A stretch of DNA of 64,000 nt from Antitrichia curtipendula (GCA_951230915.1 OX579641.1:19322254-19386253); one strand, 5' to 3'; positions 47,789 through 60,715 are shown, counted from the first letter of the stretch. The notes: generated from the letters alone by a model not told the origin. Translations and numbers: made by a program.

Positions 47789-49359
47789 GTTGTGAGTGGG
47801 GCCTCATTTCTTGCTATAAGTGGAGTTCATTCAAGTTTTCGTTGGTTGAAAGATTGTTGTACTCTAAAGAATGCTTCAATATTGTTCTTTTGCTATAATT
47901 TTGACAAATCCAAACTTAGTAGGAACTAGGTATTACATCTATTGCAATTGACAATGACAGAAGCAACGTAAATTGTTGTAAAGCAATTGTAGCCAACTTC
48001 CATCATAATGTACTAAAAGCATTCAATATAGAACACCAATCTAGGACAATCTAAGATATCTTATTGTTGGGCTTTGAAATAAGAGAGTAATCTTAGATTG
48101 ACATTCTACAATGACATGTGTTCCTAAATCACAGTTGATTATAAAACAACTTACCTTTTAAATGCTCATTAGAGAAATGCTTTTGAAAATGAAATTCATT
48201 TGAATAATATTCATTGTAGAAGCTCCATACAAAAACCATGTCCATAATAATAGGTCTATACAAAGAAAATGTTCAACATGAATCTATGATATAGATATAA
48301 AGAGTGATTTATTATTATTTTTTAGAAGTGATCTCACTACCTATAAATTGAGCACTTGGGGTTAGAAACTTTCACTACATGTGATTTGACATGTGTAAAC
48401 CTTTAATAGTCCTGATATGTACTCAGAAGGACGCTTGTTTCAACTCCAAGCAATGCTTCTAGGACTACTCTACAAGGATCCGTGGAGAGGGAGTGAAAGA
48501 CTTTGCCACGACTTCCACCACATGCAATTTCCTCCATGACTTCATGAACTGTGGACCACTCCAAGTTGGACTAAGTACACTTCAAGAAGTTGCAAGGTAC
48601 GCAAGAATAATCTGAAAAGAATAAAAGACACACAGAACCGAAATGACGGAGGCTTTCCTAGGTAATAGCTCATTATAATTATACTTGTCAAACAGTGTAA
48701 TGTATTCCTGGGTATGCTTTCTGCAAATGGCATGCATGCACTGCCTCGATTGACGAGGTAATCAGTCAAGCCACCTAGCCTGTGGTAGCAGGCTGAAAAA
48801 TTCTACATACCTTGAAGTCTTCTTTGACAACGAAAATAGACCCTACGCCGAGGTTGTGCCTCCAACTTCTGCTAGTTCCAATTCAACTCTAACATGTCAG
48901 CCTAAGTTCAATTGCATATTTTTATGAAGAGATCCCTTGTTAAAAGTAGAGAAACCTGCACACAACAATGTCCAACCTTCTAATCTAAACCACCAAAAAA
49001 TAACCATCTTGTAAACTTAAAGCCACGAACTAACAAGTGGTACGAAACATTTGTACAAACTATAATTAGGGTCACAATTAGGTTAGTCACCTGATGGAAA
49101 CTAGAGTTGAACCAAGTTTATCTTGGAAAAGACAATTCTTCACAGGTCAAGCTGCACAAACTAGACAAATGCAAACAGGTTATTGCATTTGAAACAAGCA
49201 CTCCTTCAATCGGATTCTTACAAGCAAGCAACAGAAGATTCACCCGATAATCCAGTAAGGATTCCACGATAAGCGTGCACAATAAACTGACGCAATACGT
49301 AGGCGAATTACATAACACGGAAGCTTGAAAGCAAAGAACATGTTAGTGAAAACCATGAC
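47789..49359. other. Spacer downstream of DGK
   Basis: AT rich on the left, nearer genic composition from about 48400. No gene recognised. The part next to 49360 is beyond the likely DGK cleavage site. Confidence 0.45.
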
Positions 49360-49365
49360 TTTATT
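49360..49365 (-). promoter_or_regulatory. DGK poly(A) signal
   Basis: Minus-strand AATAAA about 155 bp past the DGK stop codon. Confidence 0.6.
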
Positions 49366-49519
49366 AATTAGAGGTAATGAAATAGTCATTGGGCATAAGC
49401 ACCAATGCAAATAATAAGGAGCCACATCAAACGAGCTCAAGGTTGAACTTGTTTACAAACAAGCTTACATTCAGAATCAGTAAATCCACAAAACACATAC
49501 CTAACAGTACCTAAGGATG

Positions 49520-52500
49520 TTATCTTTTCAGTAACATGGACGGAGCTGAGAGTTTCTCGATGAGGACAACCGTGGGTTCGTCGGTAGGAGCACCCATGGG
49601 TTGCATCCACGGCTCTCCGTCCATTTGCAAGTAGGCTTTACTTCTAGCTGTACCAGCCAGCTCAAGTTTGACTGATTCAGCCTGGAGCAAAACATCAGAA
49701 TATTGGATAAGGTCAGTTGTTTAAACGGATCATCCAGTAATACGAGATGCGAATGAAGTGCACAAAAACGCACAAAAACAGATGTAACTTGGGCGTGAAT
49801 GATCTCTTCAAGTAATTGAATGCAGTAAGCAAGTGGGCAAATAGCAATCCTCCCTCGAAAGTCTAAACTTCGGTAGCACGCTATTTGACATTGGCACCAA
49901 ATCATTGCTTTCATCTAACAAATTTCGTCTTGTGTGGCTAGAAAGAAACTAGAGATAGGTCAAAGCACTCACTTGACAGAGACGAACAGCAGTGCTAACT
50001 TCAAGCATGACAAAAGCAGAGTGCCAACCATCCTTCAACCCCATAACTTCCAGCAAACCATCATCAGGCTTTTGCTCTTCTAGACCCCCCTGCGTTTTGC
50101 CAAGAACGCCCAGTCAATACGGCATCGATTAAAACAGACGAGAACTTAACAGCCTTGTGAAGTTTGAGAGCCTAAGTAGCTTATTACAGTAGAATTGCAG
50201 AGACCACAGTTTGTGAGAAGGAGGCAGCACCTTTTGTTTAGTAGAAGATGAAGGTTTTCCCCAAGGGTTCCGCCCACCCGCGTAGCTTTTTAAATTACAA
50301 ATCACAACTGCTCGAACACTGTTGTCATCATTACCAAAAGGATTGTCAGATTCATAGAAAAAGAAGGCATTACAAAGTTTGAAAGTAGACAGTGCGCTCA
50401 GAACATACAACTTACTTGCTAGGTAAATGAATATCCTCCCAATCTTTAGAAGCGTTGCCCTTTTTCCTCACCGATAATTTCAATATATTTGATACGCCTC
50501 TGCGAGCACAGATTCAGTCTGTAAGAGGATAATCGCGGATTATAACCATCCAATTGAGCCATAAGATTCCTAAAGATGAAAGTTAGAATTATAGTTCTCA
50601 GGGGCCGAGTACCATCCCACCTGAATAGAACTTCTCAGTCCAAAACAGAAGACCAATATGCAAATTCCCCAAAGTGAAAAGTGATGTTTACGGAGTCAAA
50701 CTTTACCGGGCACGAGGAGCCATCGAGCATGCTGTGCAGAACCAACCTTGCGTGCAACCGAAGGTAGAGTATATCATCTGCAGATCGATGTAACGCTCTT
50801 TAATCAATCATATTGCCAGCACATTATACATGATTGCCATCTGCACCGATCAATGTCAATAGTATAAAGACAAGTTCACCAAAGTAAAGAAAACCAAACC
50901 AGCAAAGCCTGCAGACTCACTTGATTGGCTGTGCGGCCCCGAGCGAGCCAGGGTTTTTCATCTCGTAAATGATGAAAGCCGTAGGCCACTTGAGCATCCA
51001 TTCCTAAATAGCGATCAAGCATAGTTTCCTCAGTCTCCATTTATGGATCCTCAACAGATGTCCGGATAAAAACATCGAAACGCGGTCTCCTGATGGCACA
51101 AAGCAAAAAAAGAACTCGAAAATCATAAAACTCATATAAAGTAGATTTTTGGATGAGCTTACCAACACTAAAATAATTGAAAAACAAGCCCTCAAACGCA
51201 GGAGCAGCTTCATCTTTTTCATGTCTTTCACCAGCCACCTGCACATTTAAACAGATACAGTAAATCACCAACATCATTAAACGCACCTAATAGAGTCTAT
51301 AGAAAAAAATAAAGGAACGGTATGACTGATTTAGAAAAATTACCGATGAAGGCAATGGGACATGTTGTTGTGGTTTCATTGCATGAGGAAACTGGATATC
51401 TTCTGAAGCAACAGATTTCGCAGGCATAACTACTGCATTCCAACTGCATGACACTCCAGGTTGTAAGAAGAGGGCCAATGAACCCCAGAGTAAGGAACCA
51501 GACAGACATAAATAGGACTGAAGATGGACGCAGAACTTTCCTGCTTAAGATCATGCCAAGACTTTACACTACATTTATTACGACACATTGCCCTCAACAA
51601 CGAAAGTATCAGGTATCTGGAGAATCACACATATCAACAGTTGCCTACTCAACACTATGTCAAGTATTCTAAAATACACAGATAATCAGTTAGTGTACCA
51701 ATAGCAGGTCACTCCTAATTCGAAATTGTTTCGAAATAGATCTCAATCTACGCAACAGTTCCATCTTCTCTGGAGAAAGAAACACTTACGTATCAAGAGG
51801 TACAATCTGGGAGCCTAATGCCTTCACTACGCATCTTTTGAGAGATTTTTTAGCCGTTGAGGAGAAATCTCCTCCCTGTGAACAGAGAAATATACAGGAA
51901 TTGAAATCCGTCAACAAGTCACAGCAAATCGCAAACCTTATTCAGATGCAAAGTGAAAAGGACGCAATCTTCCACATGCTCCATTCTGAATAAAATTTCA
52001 ATTCCAAAGACTGTACAAGCATATTAAGGATGTCAGCTTCAGAGTCTACTAAGTCTTGTCGTAATCTTACCCAGCCAAAGCTTCGGGAAAGATCATTTCC
52101 TGTGCCAAGTGGGATAACCCCAACAGGAGGAACACTATGAGTTGCCGAAAGCTCTCGAAGTGCTCCCAGACTTGACAGAACCCATCCAACAGTCCCGTCC
52201 CCACCTGCGACCTGAAATGGATTTGCATATTGCATCAGCTCTCTAACTTTGGTTGGTAATGTAGACATATGTCAACATCTTTACAACGTGGTCGTCCGGG
52301 TTAGCACGATTGACCTAATATGGAGACTCAATTATGAAAAATATTCCACCTCAATAGTACAACTCTATTCAGCCTGGAGTACTCATTGTCCACCCATGGC
52401 TTTCGCTCTTGCTAAGGAGAAGTCATGTCAGATGTAGAACTACACATTTTGGTAAAACACACGATATAGTAATGATGAGACGAACAATAATGCGAAGGTT

Positions 52501-54978
52501 TTGTCGTGTCTGTCGAGCGCATTCGTCTGAATCGGCCATTCTGTCCAGACAACCTACTCCATATTGAAGAACAGCAGCGGGCGAGTGCTTCGCTAAATCG
52601 TAGACCTGAACATAGAGAGCAAGCACAGTACTTGTTGAGCTGAAAAAACACATATACATAAAAAATGAGATCATAAAACAAGGAAATAACGAGGCAAGAG
52701 GCAAATGGCATCCGAGAATATATAACCTGCTCGGGACTGAGGAGTTCTTCAAAGTGGTCCATGAGCTCAGGACCCAAGCGACCCCCGCTTTTGGAATTAA
52801 TGAATACCAGAATTGGGCAGGTTGGTGCTTCTACCATTTCACCATCTGCAGGCCCTTCAGGATTGGCAACTCCTTTGGTTGAAACTGCCTTGGCCATATC
52901 CCTACTTAGATATTTCGGTATAACGACCATGCTTTTGAGATCATCGTCCTTTGGACCACGCCATTTTTTGGTGGACATTGTTTTGAGGGTTCCAAGATAC
53001 GGTCCTGGTAGTATCATATCCAAGTCAATCATAACTCCTTCCCAAGGAGTAGTCCAATACATGATACAATACGAAAAGCAAAAGCTACATTCTAATTGTG
53101 CATCGCAAAATACAAAACGCTTGCGACACATCTAAGCTTCGCCATTGCAGCAGTAAATACACAAACCCAATGTAATAACCAGACAGTGTCCATGGCAGAG
53201 CAAGATAAGCAGATAGCATTATTATCCAGTTAAAAATTACATATCTTTAAGCAACTCAGTACCTGGTTTAGGAGTTGCGGTGTTAGTAGAGGTTGACACC
53301 TCCGTCTGTGGGTTGACGTTAGATAATGCAAAAGTCTCTGGTGCACTGGTAATCTGACTCTGTGGCGATGCGTTACCCGGTTCCTTCTCGTCTGCCGTGT
53401 CTGTTGCATGCTCAACAGTCTTTACAACAACTCCTTCACGAACTCCTTCGCCAGCGGTTGCCACGTTGCTCGGGTCAACGGACTCCTGCATCGTTGGGGT
53501 ATCTGCAAGCATTCAAGAACCAACCGAAATTTTTCGGAGTTTTCAACTCCAACTCAACATTGATCCTCTATCTGTCTCTTTCTCGGTTATCGTTATAAAA
53601 CAAAACAGAACTTTAAAGTAGAAATGCCCGAAATTACTAAATTTGTCACGACATACAAGATTACGCCTAAAATGCTGAGTTTGAGCGTGACCTCAGTGGA
53701 CGCAATCTCAGTATCAACTACCATCAAAACCCGAAAGATTGTAAAGTCTATATTAGAAATTATACCTGCAGAATCGATACTGGGTGAATCTACTGCACGG
53801 TTTTCCAGCTTTTCCGATGGAGGAATAGCCACAGCTAATTCCTCAGGACGAGGAGCTTCACCACTTGTGTGATGGACAATGTCAGCATCATGAGGTTTGG
53901 GCTGTCCCACAACAGATTTTTCTTCACCAAGGGTCTCCTGTACGTTGGGCACTTCGCTAGAGCTGCTAGATTCAATCACTGGCGAACTGCCCTGCAAATT
54001 TCTTTGTGTGTGAAGAGATGATGGCAAGCTCGTTTTCATGAACGAGCCCAATAATTCATGTCCTGGAATCTTCCTCGTGACGACGTGGGGCTCATTAGAT
54101 GTCTGAGGAGCATGAATTCCATGTATTTCACTAAATGAGAAGGAGCTTGTGTGGCCCAAAGCGGGAACCAACTCTGGCGGGGTACTAGGAGATGGATGTA
54201 CGCCATCACCTGCAACGTTTTTCGAAATGACGTCGGATTCGTTGGGCTTTTCGTGCGCGCCACCAAATGCGAAGGAGCCTACATTGCCCAGAGCAGGTAC
54301 TTGTTCTGCCGGGGTACTGGGAGATGGGATTGCAGGATTGTTCACCGGATTGGTAGGCTGTACACCACGGGTTTCAGGTGTTTCAGATTCTCCACCAAAC
54401 GAAAAGGTGTCCCCATTGCTGCGGGCAGGTACTCCCTCTGTCGGGGTACCAGGAGATGCAGAGTCACCACGAGACTTCTCAACGAGATTGGCAATAGGAG
54501 AAGTGTAATCTTCCGCAACCTGTTTCTCCCCCTCTTCATTTATAATCGAAAACGGAGTAGAAAACCCAGGCTCAGGAGATTCACCATTTTCCGGAGTTTT
54601 ATACCCAGACGCTGGCGTTGTAAAGCTTAATCCTTCTGGCCTTGTCACCTTCGGTGTTTCCTGTACCTCATGAGACGCCGAAAGCCTCGGAGTTTCAAAA
54701 CCTTCGAAAGTGTCGGAATATTTCGGTTTATGGCGGCTGTCGAAGGCGTTTGTGTCGCCTAGAGAAGCAAAAGAAGGTGAGTGACCAGGGGCAGCTAGAA
54801 AAGCTTCAGACATACTGCCGTTCCTATCGTGCTTACCACCACTCCTTGCATTACGACCCTCATTAGCATCCAATGGCGCCACTCCAACATCGGACTTCTC
54901 AAAGCCTCCCTTTCTAGTCACACCTTCGGCCTCATCACTCACACTCGTAGCGGAATCAGGCTTTCCCTCCGAATTCAT
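49520..54978 (-). CDS. DGK: Diacylglycerol kinase with long disordered N-terminal extension
   Basis: Fourteen exons, 5' to 3': 54978-53766, 53502-53263, 53004-52727, 52605-52486, 52211-52071, 51875-51790, 51443-51344, 51238-51163, 51003-50921, 50777-50707, 50499-50416, 50318-50231, 50089-49973, 49681-49520. They give 2859 nt and 952 aa with every phase closing. The enzyme phosphorylates diacylglycerol to phosphatidic acid. The catalytic part starts near residue 548 ([13 protein letters not shown]), has the ATP-binding GGDG at 620-623 and [17 protein letters not shown], then the accessory domain with [40 protein letters not shown] and a final QMDGEPW. No C1 domain is seen, as in plant DGK clusters II and III, which are about 480-500 aa. 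Residues 1-485 are extra: acidic, S/P/T rich and with three imperfect repeats of SPxTPxExVPA...FxFGG type. A shorter protein could start at ATG 53032 if the first two exons were skipped. The kinase call is very secure; the extension rests on phase and splice sites. Confidence 0.93.
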
Positions 54979-55849
54979 TTTCAGAGAGCCTTCAAATCAA
55001 TAACACGACAAAAAAAAACCCTCCAAACGCGTTCTACGCTCAATGATCGTCAAGCCGCCCACCATGGAATCACAGTCCTCCCGCACTCCTTGTCGGATTC
55101 AGAATGCCTACATCACTACACGAGCCACAACCTGTCACCATAACCCCACCTCACCAGCCATTCACAACAAATCTAAGCCATTTCACACTACCAAAAATAC
55201 AGAAACAAAAAATTACATCGCCAACACGCAAATCCTAGTCACCGACAATCAACACACCACAAAAATGAAGAAACCTCCTACGACTAAGCCTCGTCACCGC
55301 AACTCCCGAGATCTTCGTTTACGCTCATTCGCGCCACCAAATACCAACCTCACCAGCCTCTACCTCACTTTCACACTCGCACCAAATCTAAGCCACATCA
55401 CATTGAATTTTTTTTTTAAAAGAAAAAACATAACCACATGAACAAGCGCAATCCGTCATCAAACATACCACAATAATAAAAAGAACTGAACAACAAAACC
55501 CTGGCGCCGCAAGTTTCGCCTCATTCGCCTCCCTTTGCCAGTCCATCAGCAACTTCGAATCAAGCAAACTCGCATCCTGCCCTCCAAACTGAAGAGTTGT
55601 AAACCTAAACAAAAGAGAAGCACAAAGATCTAATACTCATTAGGTCAAGATCGGGTAGCCATTGCAAAGTATAGTACAGTTCCTGTACTTGATCCCGAAC
55701 ATGTACAGGATTCGAAAACTAACTGCTGCCAGCTATCTGCAATGAATACGAGTAAATGCCTTTCGCGATATGCTTTTATCTCCCAACAGAAATGCTAAGA
55801 ATAAGGGCCAGCTTACATGTGAGCCCGGTGGGCAATAAAAGCAACTAGA
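54979..55849 (-). other. DGK 5' flank
   Basis: Likely 5' UTR and promoter. On the minus strand a 74-codon frame at 55612-55388 begins after an acceptor-like ttttgtttag and reads FTTLQFGGQDASLLDSKLL; it might be an upstream exon, but no partner or family was found. Confidence 0.4.
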
Positions 55850-56280
55850 AGACAAGAACAGTGTCACCGATGATCGATAAGCGCGAAAGGAGGAGAGACA
55901 GTTTCACCGATACATGTAAAGAGGCCCTAAGTTCAGTTCAGTACGCAAGTGTCCGTCAAGTTTGGTGGCGACGACTGGACAAGGTTTCCTGGAGACGAGA
56001 GAAAGCATGGCAGGACTTCACGAAGAACGGATGGTGCACAAGAGGTGCGCAGAGGAGTGTCGGCAGGTGTGAAGAGCCATCGGGGAAAGTGACCGGACAG
56101 GGAAAGTGACCGGACAGGGACAGCTCGGGCTTCCAGGTCCGGCCCGCCATAGCTCCTGGGGAAGCTGCAACAACCGGGGAACAACTGGGCAGCAGATGCG
56201 ATGCCGATGGAGATGCTCGGAGATGGTGTGAATGGGGCATGTGGTTTAGTTCTAGCAAGGATCGGGTGGTCGGTGTGAAA
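55850..56280. other. GC-rich island upstream of DGK
   Basis: Marked rise in GC and CpG compared with both sides. Frames are open on both strands but with no recognised product. Most likely the transcription start region of the minus-strand DGK gene. Confidence 0.4.
56083..56119. repeat. 17-bp tandem duplication
   Basis: gggaaagtgaccggaca occurs twice head to tail, followed by a partial third unit. Confidence 0.9.
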
Positions 56281-56980
56281 AGGTCAAGTTTGTTTGTCTG
56301 TCAAAGGAAAGGAATTTCAGGGTGTTTTTTTTCATTTTCCATGAAGTGGCGAAGTGGCGATATTAAATGTTACGGTAGTGCTCCAAGTTTCAACATTCAT
56401 CCAAGTGTTGTATAGAAAATGTGAAATATGTATCTATAATTCTATTTTCATTCACAATGTGGAGATTTCATCCAAGATTTTTCTTGAACTTGAAGTTTTT
56501 TGGCGATTTCATCCAAAATTTTACTAAAAATTTCCTATAGGCTTGGTGCTAGGTCAAAAATTTTGGTGCAATTTTGCACCAAATCGCCTGAAAAAAAAAC
56601 ACTACAAAGGATATGAATTAAGGTAGGACCATCCATATCCAACTTGTAGGGTGTACTTATTTCCAACAAAAGGAATGTTTTTTTTTTCTCCTTTTCACGG
56701 TTGGAACTAAAAAGGTCATGATACATGTTCTAAAGTAGTGAACTAGAAAGTAGTTCTTGAATGATCGAAATTGGAAGAATCTAGTCATTGTCTATGGGTC
56801 TTGAACACTTCTAGGCTCCCAAAATTTATAGTTTTTTCAATTCAAGGAATAAAAATACCAAAAAAATTGTAATTCCAGTCATTTCTATTTTTTCTACATG
56901 GTAGAAAACTTTCGTTATCTTATACTACTCCTGAACATGTGCGGAATTGCTTAAGTAATCAACTATGAGTACCTCCAACA

Positions 56981-57266
56981 TAAGATAACTCCACCTAAAT
57001 GGGTCTAAACAAGCAATTGAACATTATTTACATTACTAAATTGCCTAATTTGGGTTGGATCTTGTTGGAAGTCAAAAAAATAATTTGGATTTTCAACTTC
57101 TGCAATTATTGAACTTCAAATGAACAAATTGTGAATTTTGAAAGTGTTGAAAATAGGTGTTTCTAAAATCAAATCTAGGCTCTTATGAATAGTGGGAATA
57201 CATTTTAGGCAAAAATCTAAAGGGGTTGGTTTTCAAAAGTGGTGAGAATTAGGTGTAGTTACCTTA
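56981..57266 (-). mobile_element. Family C miniature element, copy 1 (Tc1/mariner-like ends)
   Basis: Ends taagataactccacctaaa and ttaggtgtagttacctta. The 286 bp align along their length with the reverse complement of 61003-61287 (ggatcttgttgg, agtgttgaaaatagg, tatgaatagtgggaa, ttttaggcaa). Reading TA as the target duplication leaves AGRTAACT...AGTTACCT termini. Confidence 0.75.
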
Positions 57267-58340
57267 TATTGATTTATCATATTGGTGTTTGTGACACTAG
57301 TTTTACTATCAAAATTTATAATATATTTAAATCAATACATGTTGAAATATTATCATATTGTTGGGATTGTCACTCCAAAAAGTTAAATAGTCACTTTAAT
57401 TTTACGCTCTTACTAATAGGATGATTGTGTGTAGCATATGAAGAATGTTGAACCTTTCATAACAAAATTAGGACTTCTATCTTTAAATTATCTCTAAAAA
57501 CACCCCCACACACTTACAATGTTCATGAATGATAGAAGTGTTCAAAGATGGAATGAAAAGATTGAGAGAAATAAAAAAAACTTCAAAACAAACGAGCTTA
57601 TAATATTTACCACATAATTTAATTCTATTGCTCAACTATATATTTTGAAAAACAAACAAATTGGAGCTACCATTTTTTTGTGAGAATTGCACACTAAGTC
57701 CAGAATTAAAATCAATTATTAACGATATTCCTAAAACCAAGTTTATCTCCTTCTCAACACAAATAATTCCAATTGCAAGCCGCAATTGGACACCACTAGC
57801 AAAGTAGTTAACAAGGCAATTACAAGGATAGGTGTAGCAAAAAGAGATTCCCCAAACAATGAAGATTTTCAAAATTTAACCACTCTCCCAACATATTTAT
57901 AAAAACACATAAAAGTTCTTTGTCTTTTGGTGACAAAGGGGGATGATTTTTAAAATATAATTTTTTTAAGACGAGAAACTGAATATCTTCCTTCAACTTG
58001 CAACTCTTGCAAAAAAGGCTTGCAAGGTGCATCCATAAGCGTACATTAGATGTGCCCCAAGAAATATCCCTTATTGTCTGAATATAAAAGGTAGTTTGAT
58101 TTTATCCTAATTATAGTAATTACAACTAAAATGGACCACTGTTCAAAATTGATCTTTATTTTTGAAGGAAAATTAAATAGGGAGGATATCCAAAATGGTG
58201 TACGTTGCAAAGACAAGTGTGAGGTAGAATTTGGTGGCCATTTTGAATAGAGTGCAACTCTATTTATAATATTGTGGAGGTGACAACCTTACAAGTGGTC
58301 AATTTGGGGTACACTTTGTGTTGTTCTAATTTTTTCTCTA

Positions 58341-58452
58341 CACTAGAAGAAAACCTTGTTGTGGTCAACACTATTAATGTGACATTTTTTGTTACACAAA
58401 ACAAAAAATGTCACCTAGATTGTGTTGAATGCAACAAGATTTTCTTCTAGTG
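58341..58452. mobile_element. 112-bp miniature CACTA element
   Basis: Begins CACTAGAAGAAAA and ends TTTTCTTCTAGTG, flanked on both sides by the 3-bp direct repeat CTA. The whole element folds back on itself; the centre is gtgacattttttgtt, acacaa, aacaaaaaatgtcac. CACTA ends with 3-bp duplications define the CACTA (En/Spm) superfamily. Confidence 0.85.
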
Positions 58453-58683
58453 CTACGACATGTTTTGATACTACTAATGTCATTTCTCTATGTGCATCAA
58501 ATGCATTTTGGCATCACTTAAATGACACTTTTAGCACCCTACACCTTGCATCTTTAAAAATTTGTAACTAATTCACAATGCGTCCAAAAATTATGGAATT
58601 GCTTGCATTTTGATTCGTAGTTCTTTAGCAATGTGCAAAAATCATTGTTCATTTTCTAAAACATATTTTTTTGCTATAGAGCT

Positions 58684-58915
58684 TTAAACTTAAATGTCGA
58701 GGCAAATGTTTGGTGTCTGATGGATGACAAAGAATCTTTTAGTGTAGGATAGAAGTGCAACTATTCATCCTCATAATTTTGTGTAAAAAAGAGAGATCTT
58801 CTACAATATTTTGACTTCCAATGAGTGCTTTTGGATTTATTTTTTTACCAATAATTCCCATAGTATCAAAAGGAATGATTTCCACGGTCACCAGTTTGTC
58901 GTAATCGTGCCATTT
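58684..58915 (-). mobile_element. Miniature element family A, copy 5
   Basis: Starts ttaaacttaaatgtcgagg and carries gtaggatagaagtgcaacta, ttcatcctca, gacttccaatgagtgctttt and gatttccacggtcacca. It matches the 23.5-kb copy closely. The distal end is unclear. Confidence 0.7.
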
Positions 58916-58959
58916 CAGGAGTAGTTTCATGTGAACAGCCGCTTCATGTGAACAACCCA

Positions 58960-59420
58960 TTTTTTTCGTCCGTCCATTCGATAAAAAAATTTGAATCTTC
59001 CGTCGACTATCGTTTCGATGGAGACGAACGATAACTTCTTCGTTGTTGGCGGAGGGCGACCTTCACGCCGGCTGCATTGCAATCGAAACAGAAACCCTTA
59101 GTCCAAAAACAGTCACGGCGTAGTGATCCGCGGCATTCGAAGCGGAAAGATATTTTTCGATTTTGCACTGAGCTCCTCTCATCGCGCACAATTTTTACTC
59201 ACGGATCTCTACATTTTTCGACCAAATTTTTCACTGTCCGCGCGTAACGACGTCAACTCGAAGCGGAAGAATTCTGCGTTTTCACGACTGTTCCATTGAG
59301 CGCCTCTCCAATCTCCATGATCGCGCGTCATCTTAGGTACGGATCTCAATATTGTTACTCCATTTTTTGATCAATATATCAATGTCTGTCATGGCATTCG
59401 AAGGTTGCGACAGTTCCATC
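58960..59420. other. GC/CpG-rich patch without a recognised gene
   Basis: Contains many CG dinucleotides and the repeated phrase cgaagcggaa (59138 and 59258). No convincing ORF. It may be an old promoter or a transposon piece. Sequence at 59637-59720 is a diverged copy of 28768-28860. Confidence 0.4.
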
Positions 59421-60037
59421 TAGCTGTTTGGTTTGCTTTTATAATTTTTGAAGTGCTGGCATTAATAAGTTATGACTTGTTTGACGATGCTGCTGCCAGT
59501 AGATAGAGAAGAAGGTTGCAGCAAGGAAGAAAGAATTTGAAATTGGCACGCTCTGCATTCAGATTAGGATAGTTCTTTATTATTGATAGTTTTCAACGCA
59601 ATTTCAAGTGCCTGTTGAGCTGTCCGGTCCAATGTCCGGGAAGAACCGGCAGCTAGTGTAAGATCAGCCGATCAATATTGGAGATTGACCGGTTAAAATT
59701 CAAACCAATAGGCAGTGAAACTGGATGCTATCAAAACAAGGCAGAAATTGACTGGTCAGTAAAGAATAGATAGGAAAATTATGCTTACTTCTTCAAAGAG
59801 GGTCGGAAATGAGCTGTTTGGAAGGAGGAAAAAACGGATACGGGAGGATCTCCCGAGGGTATAGCCGGATTTCAGTCGAAGGCACACATAGATATAATCA
59901 ATCAAAGAGTTCATATGCATTAAAAACAACCCAAAAGGATGGCTAAAGTTAATAATTCACTAAATGTGAATTAATCAAATATGGTACTTTCATAACAGCC
60001 ACCACACATTTAAATCAATTACCACGTCCCATAAAAA
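59421..60037. other. Spacer
   Basis: No gene seen. Includes a stretch shared with the 28.8-kb region (ggaagaaccggcagcta). Confidence 0.4.
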
Positions 60038-60039
60038 AA

Positions 60040-60715
60040 TATTGATGGCAAAGTGAAGGAACATTCTATAAGAAGAATAGGTAGAGAGGTCATTTTATAA
60101 TGAAATCCATTGTCCATGATGAATTTACAACGGATATGGGATAATTTAAAGATGAGAGCTTGATCATTCATTGTCAAAATGCAGGAACTGTGTTCAAAGT
60201 AGAATTTCATACCTCATTTTGATATAGTAGAATAATTTTTTTCAAAAAACTTTGAACTAAGAAAAATTGTTAAATCAAGCTAAATTTAATCTCCAAAAAA
60301 TCATTTGAGATTTAAGTCCTTCAGTCAAAAGTTATGGACAAAATTCAAAGAGTATGTTTGAAAATGTCAAAGAAAATGTCCATAACTCCTCTCTAAAATT
60401 TGAGGATGTTTCGACTCCTCTCTGAAATTTGTCCATAACTTTTGATTGGAGGCTCAAAATCTCAAATAGATTTTTGGAGATGAAAGTTAGATTAGTTTTC
60501 TACATTAACTGAGTTCAATATTGTTTGAAAAATGTTATTCTACTATGTCTAAATGAGGTTTAAAATTCTACTTCAAACACAATTCTTGCATTTTTGACTT
60601 AACTATGAGTGGTTGAGCTCCTACTAATTTGAATTTACATATCCCACATGGATTGTTTACCTCCTAACACCCCATTTATATAAAGAGCTTGTCTTCTCAC
60701 CGCCCAACATATTAT
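60040..60715. repeat. Long foldback, arms about 200-300 bp
   Basis: Core 60173-60598: the left arm gtcaaaatgcaggaactgtg, aaagtagaattt, acctcatttt, atagtagaataa, aaaagttatggacaaa is met in reverse order on the right (gtcaaaaatgcaagaattgt, aagtagaatttt, acctcattta, catagtagaataa, aaaagttatggacaaa). Weaker pairing continues outward. No ORF. Confidence 0.75.

Noticed and set aside
53593..54978. 461-codon frame as a complete stand-alone protein
   Set aside because: The last 55 or so codons are intron; a donor at 53766/53765 joins in phase to 53502 and on to the kinase exons.
55861..56258. Open frames on both strands in the GC-rich island
   Set aside because: Contain a 17-bp tandem duplication, share no similarity with known proteins and look like promoter or 5' UTR sequence.
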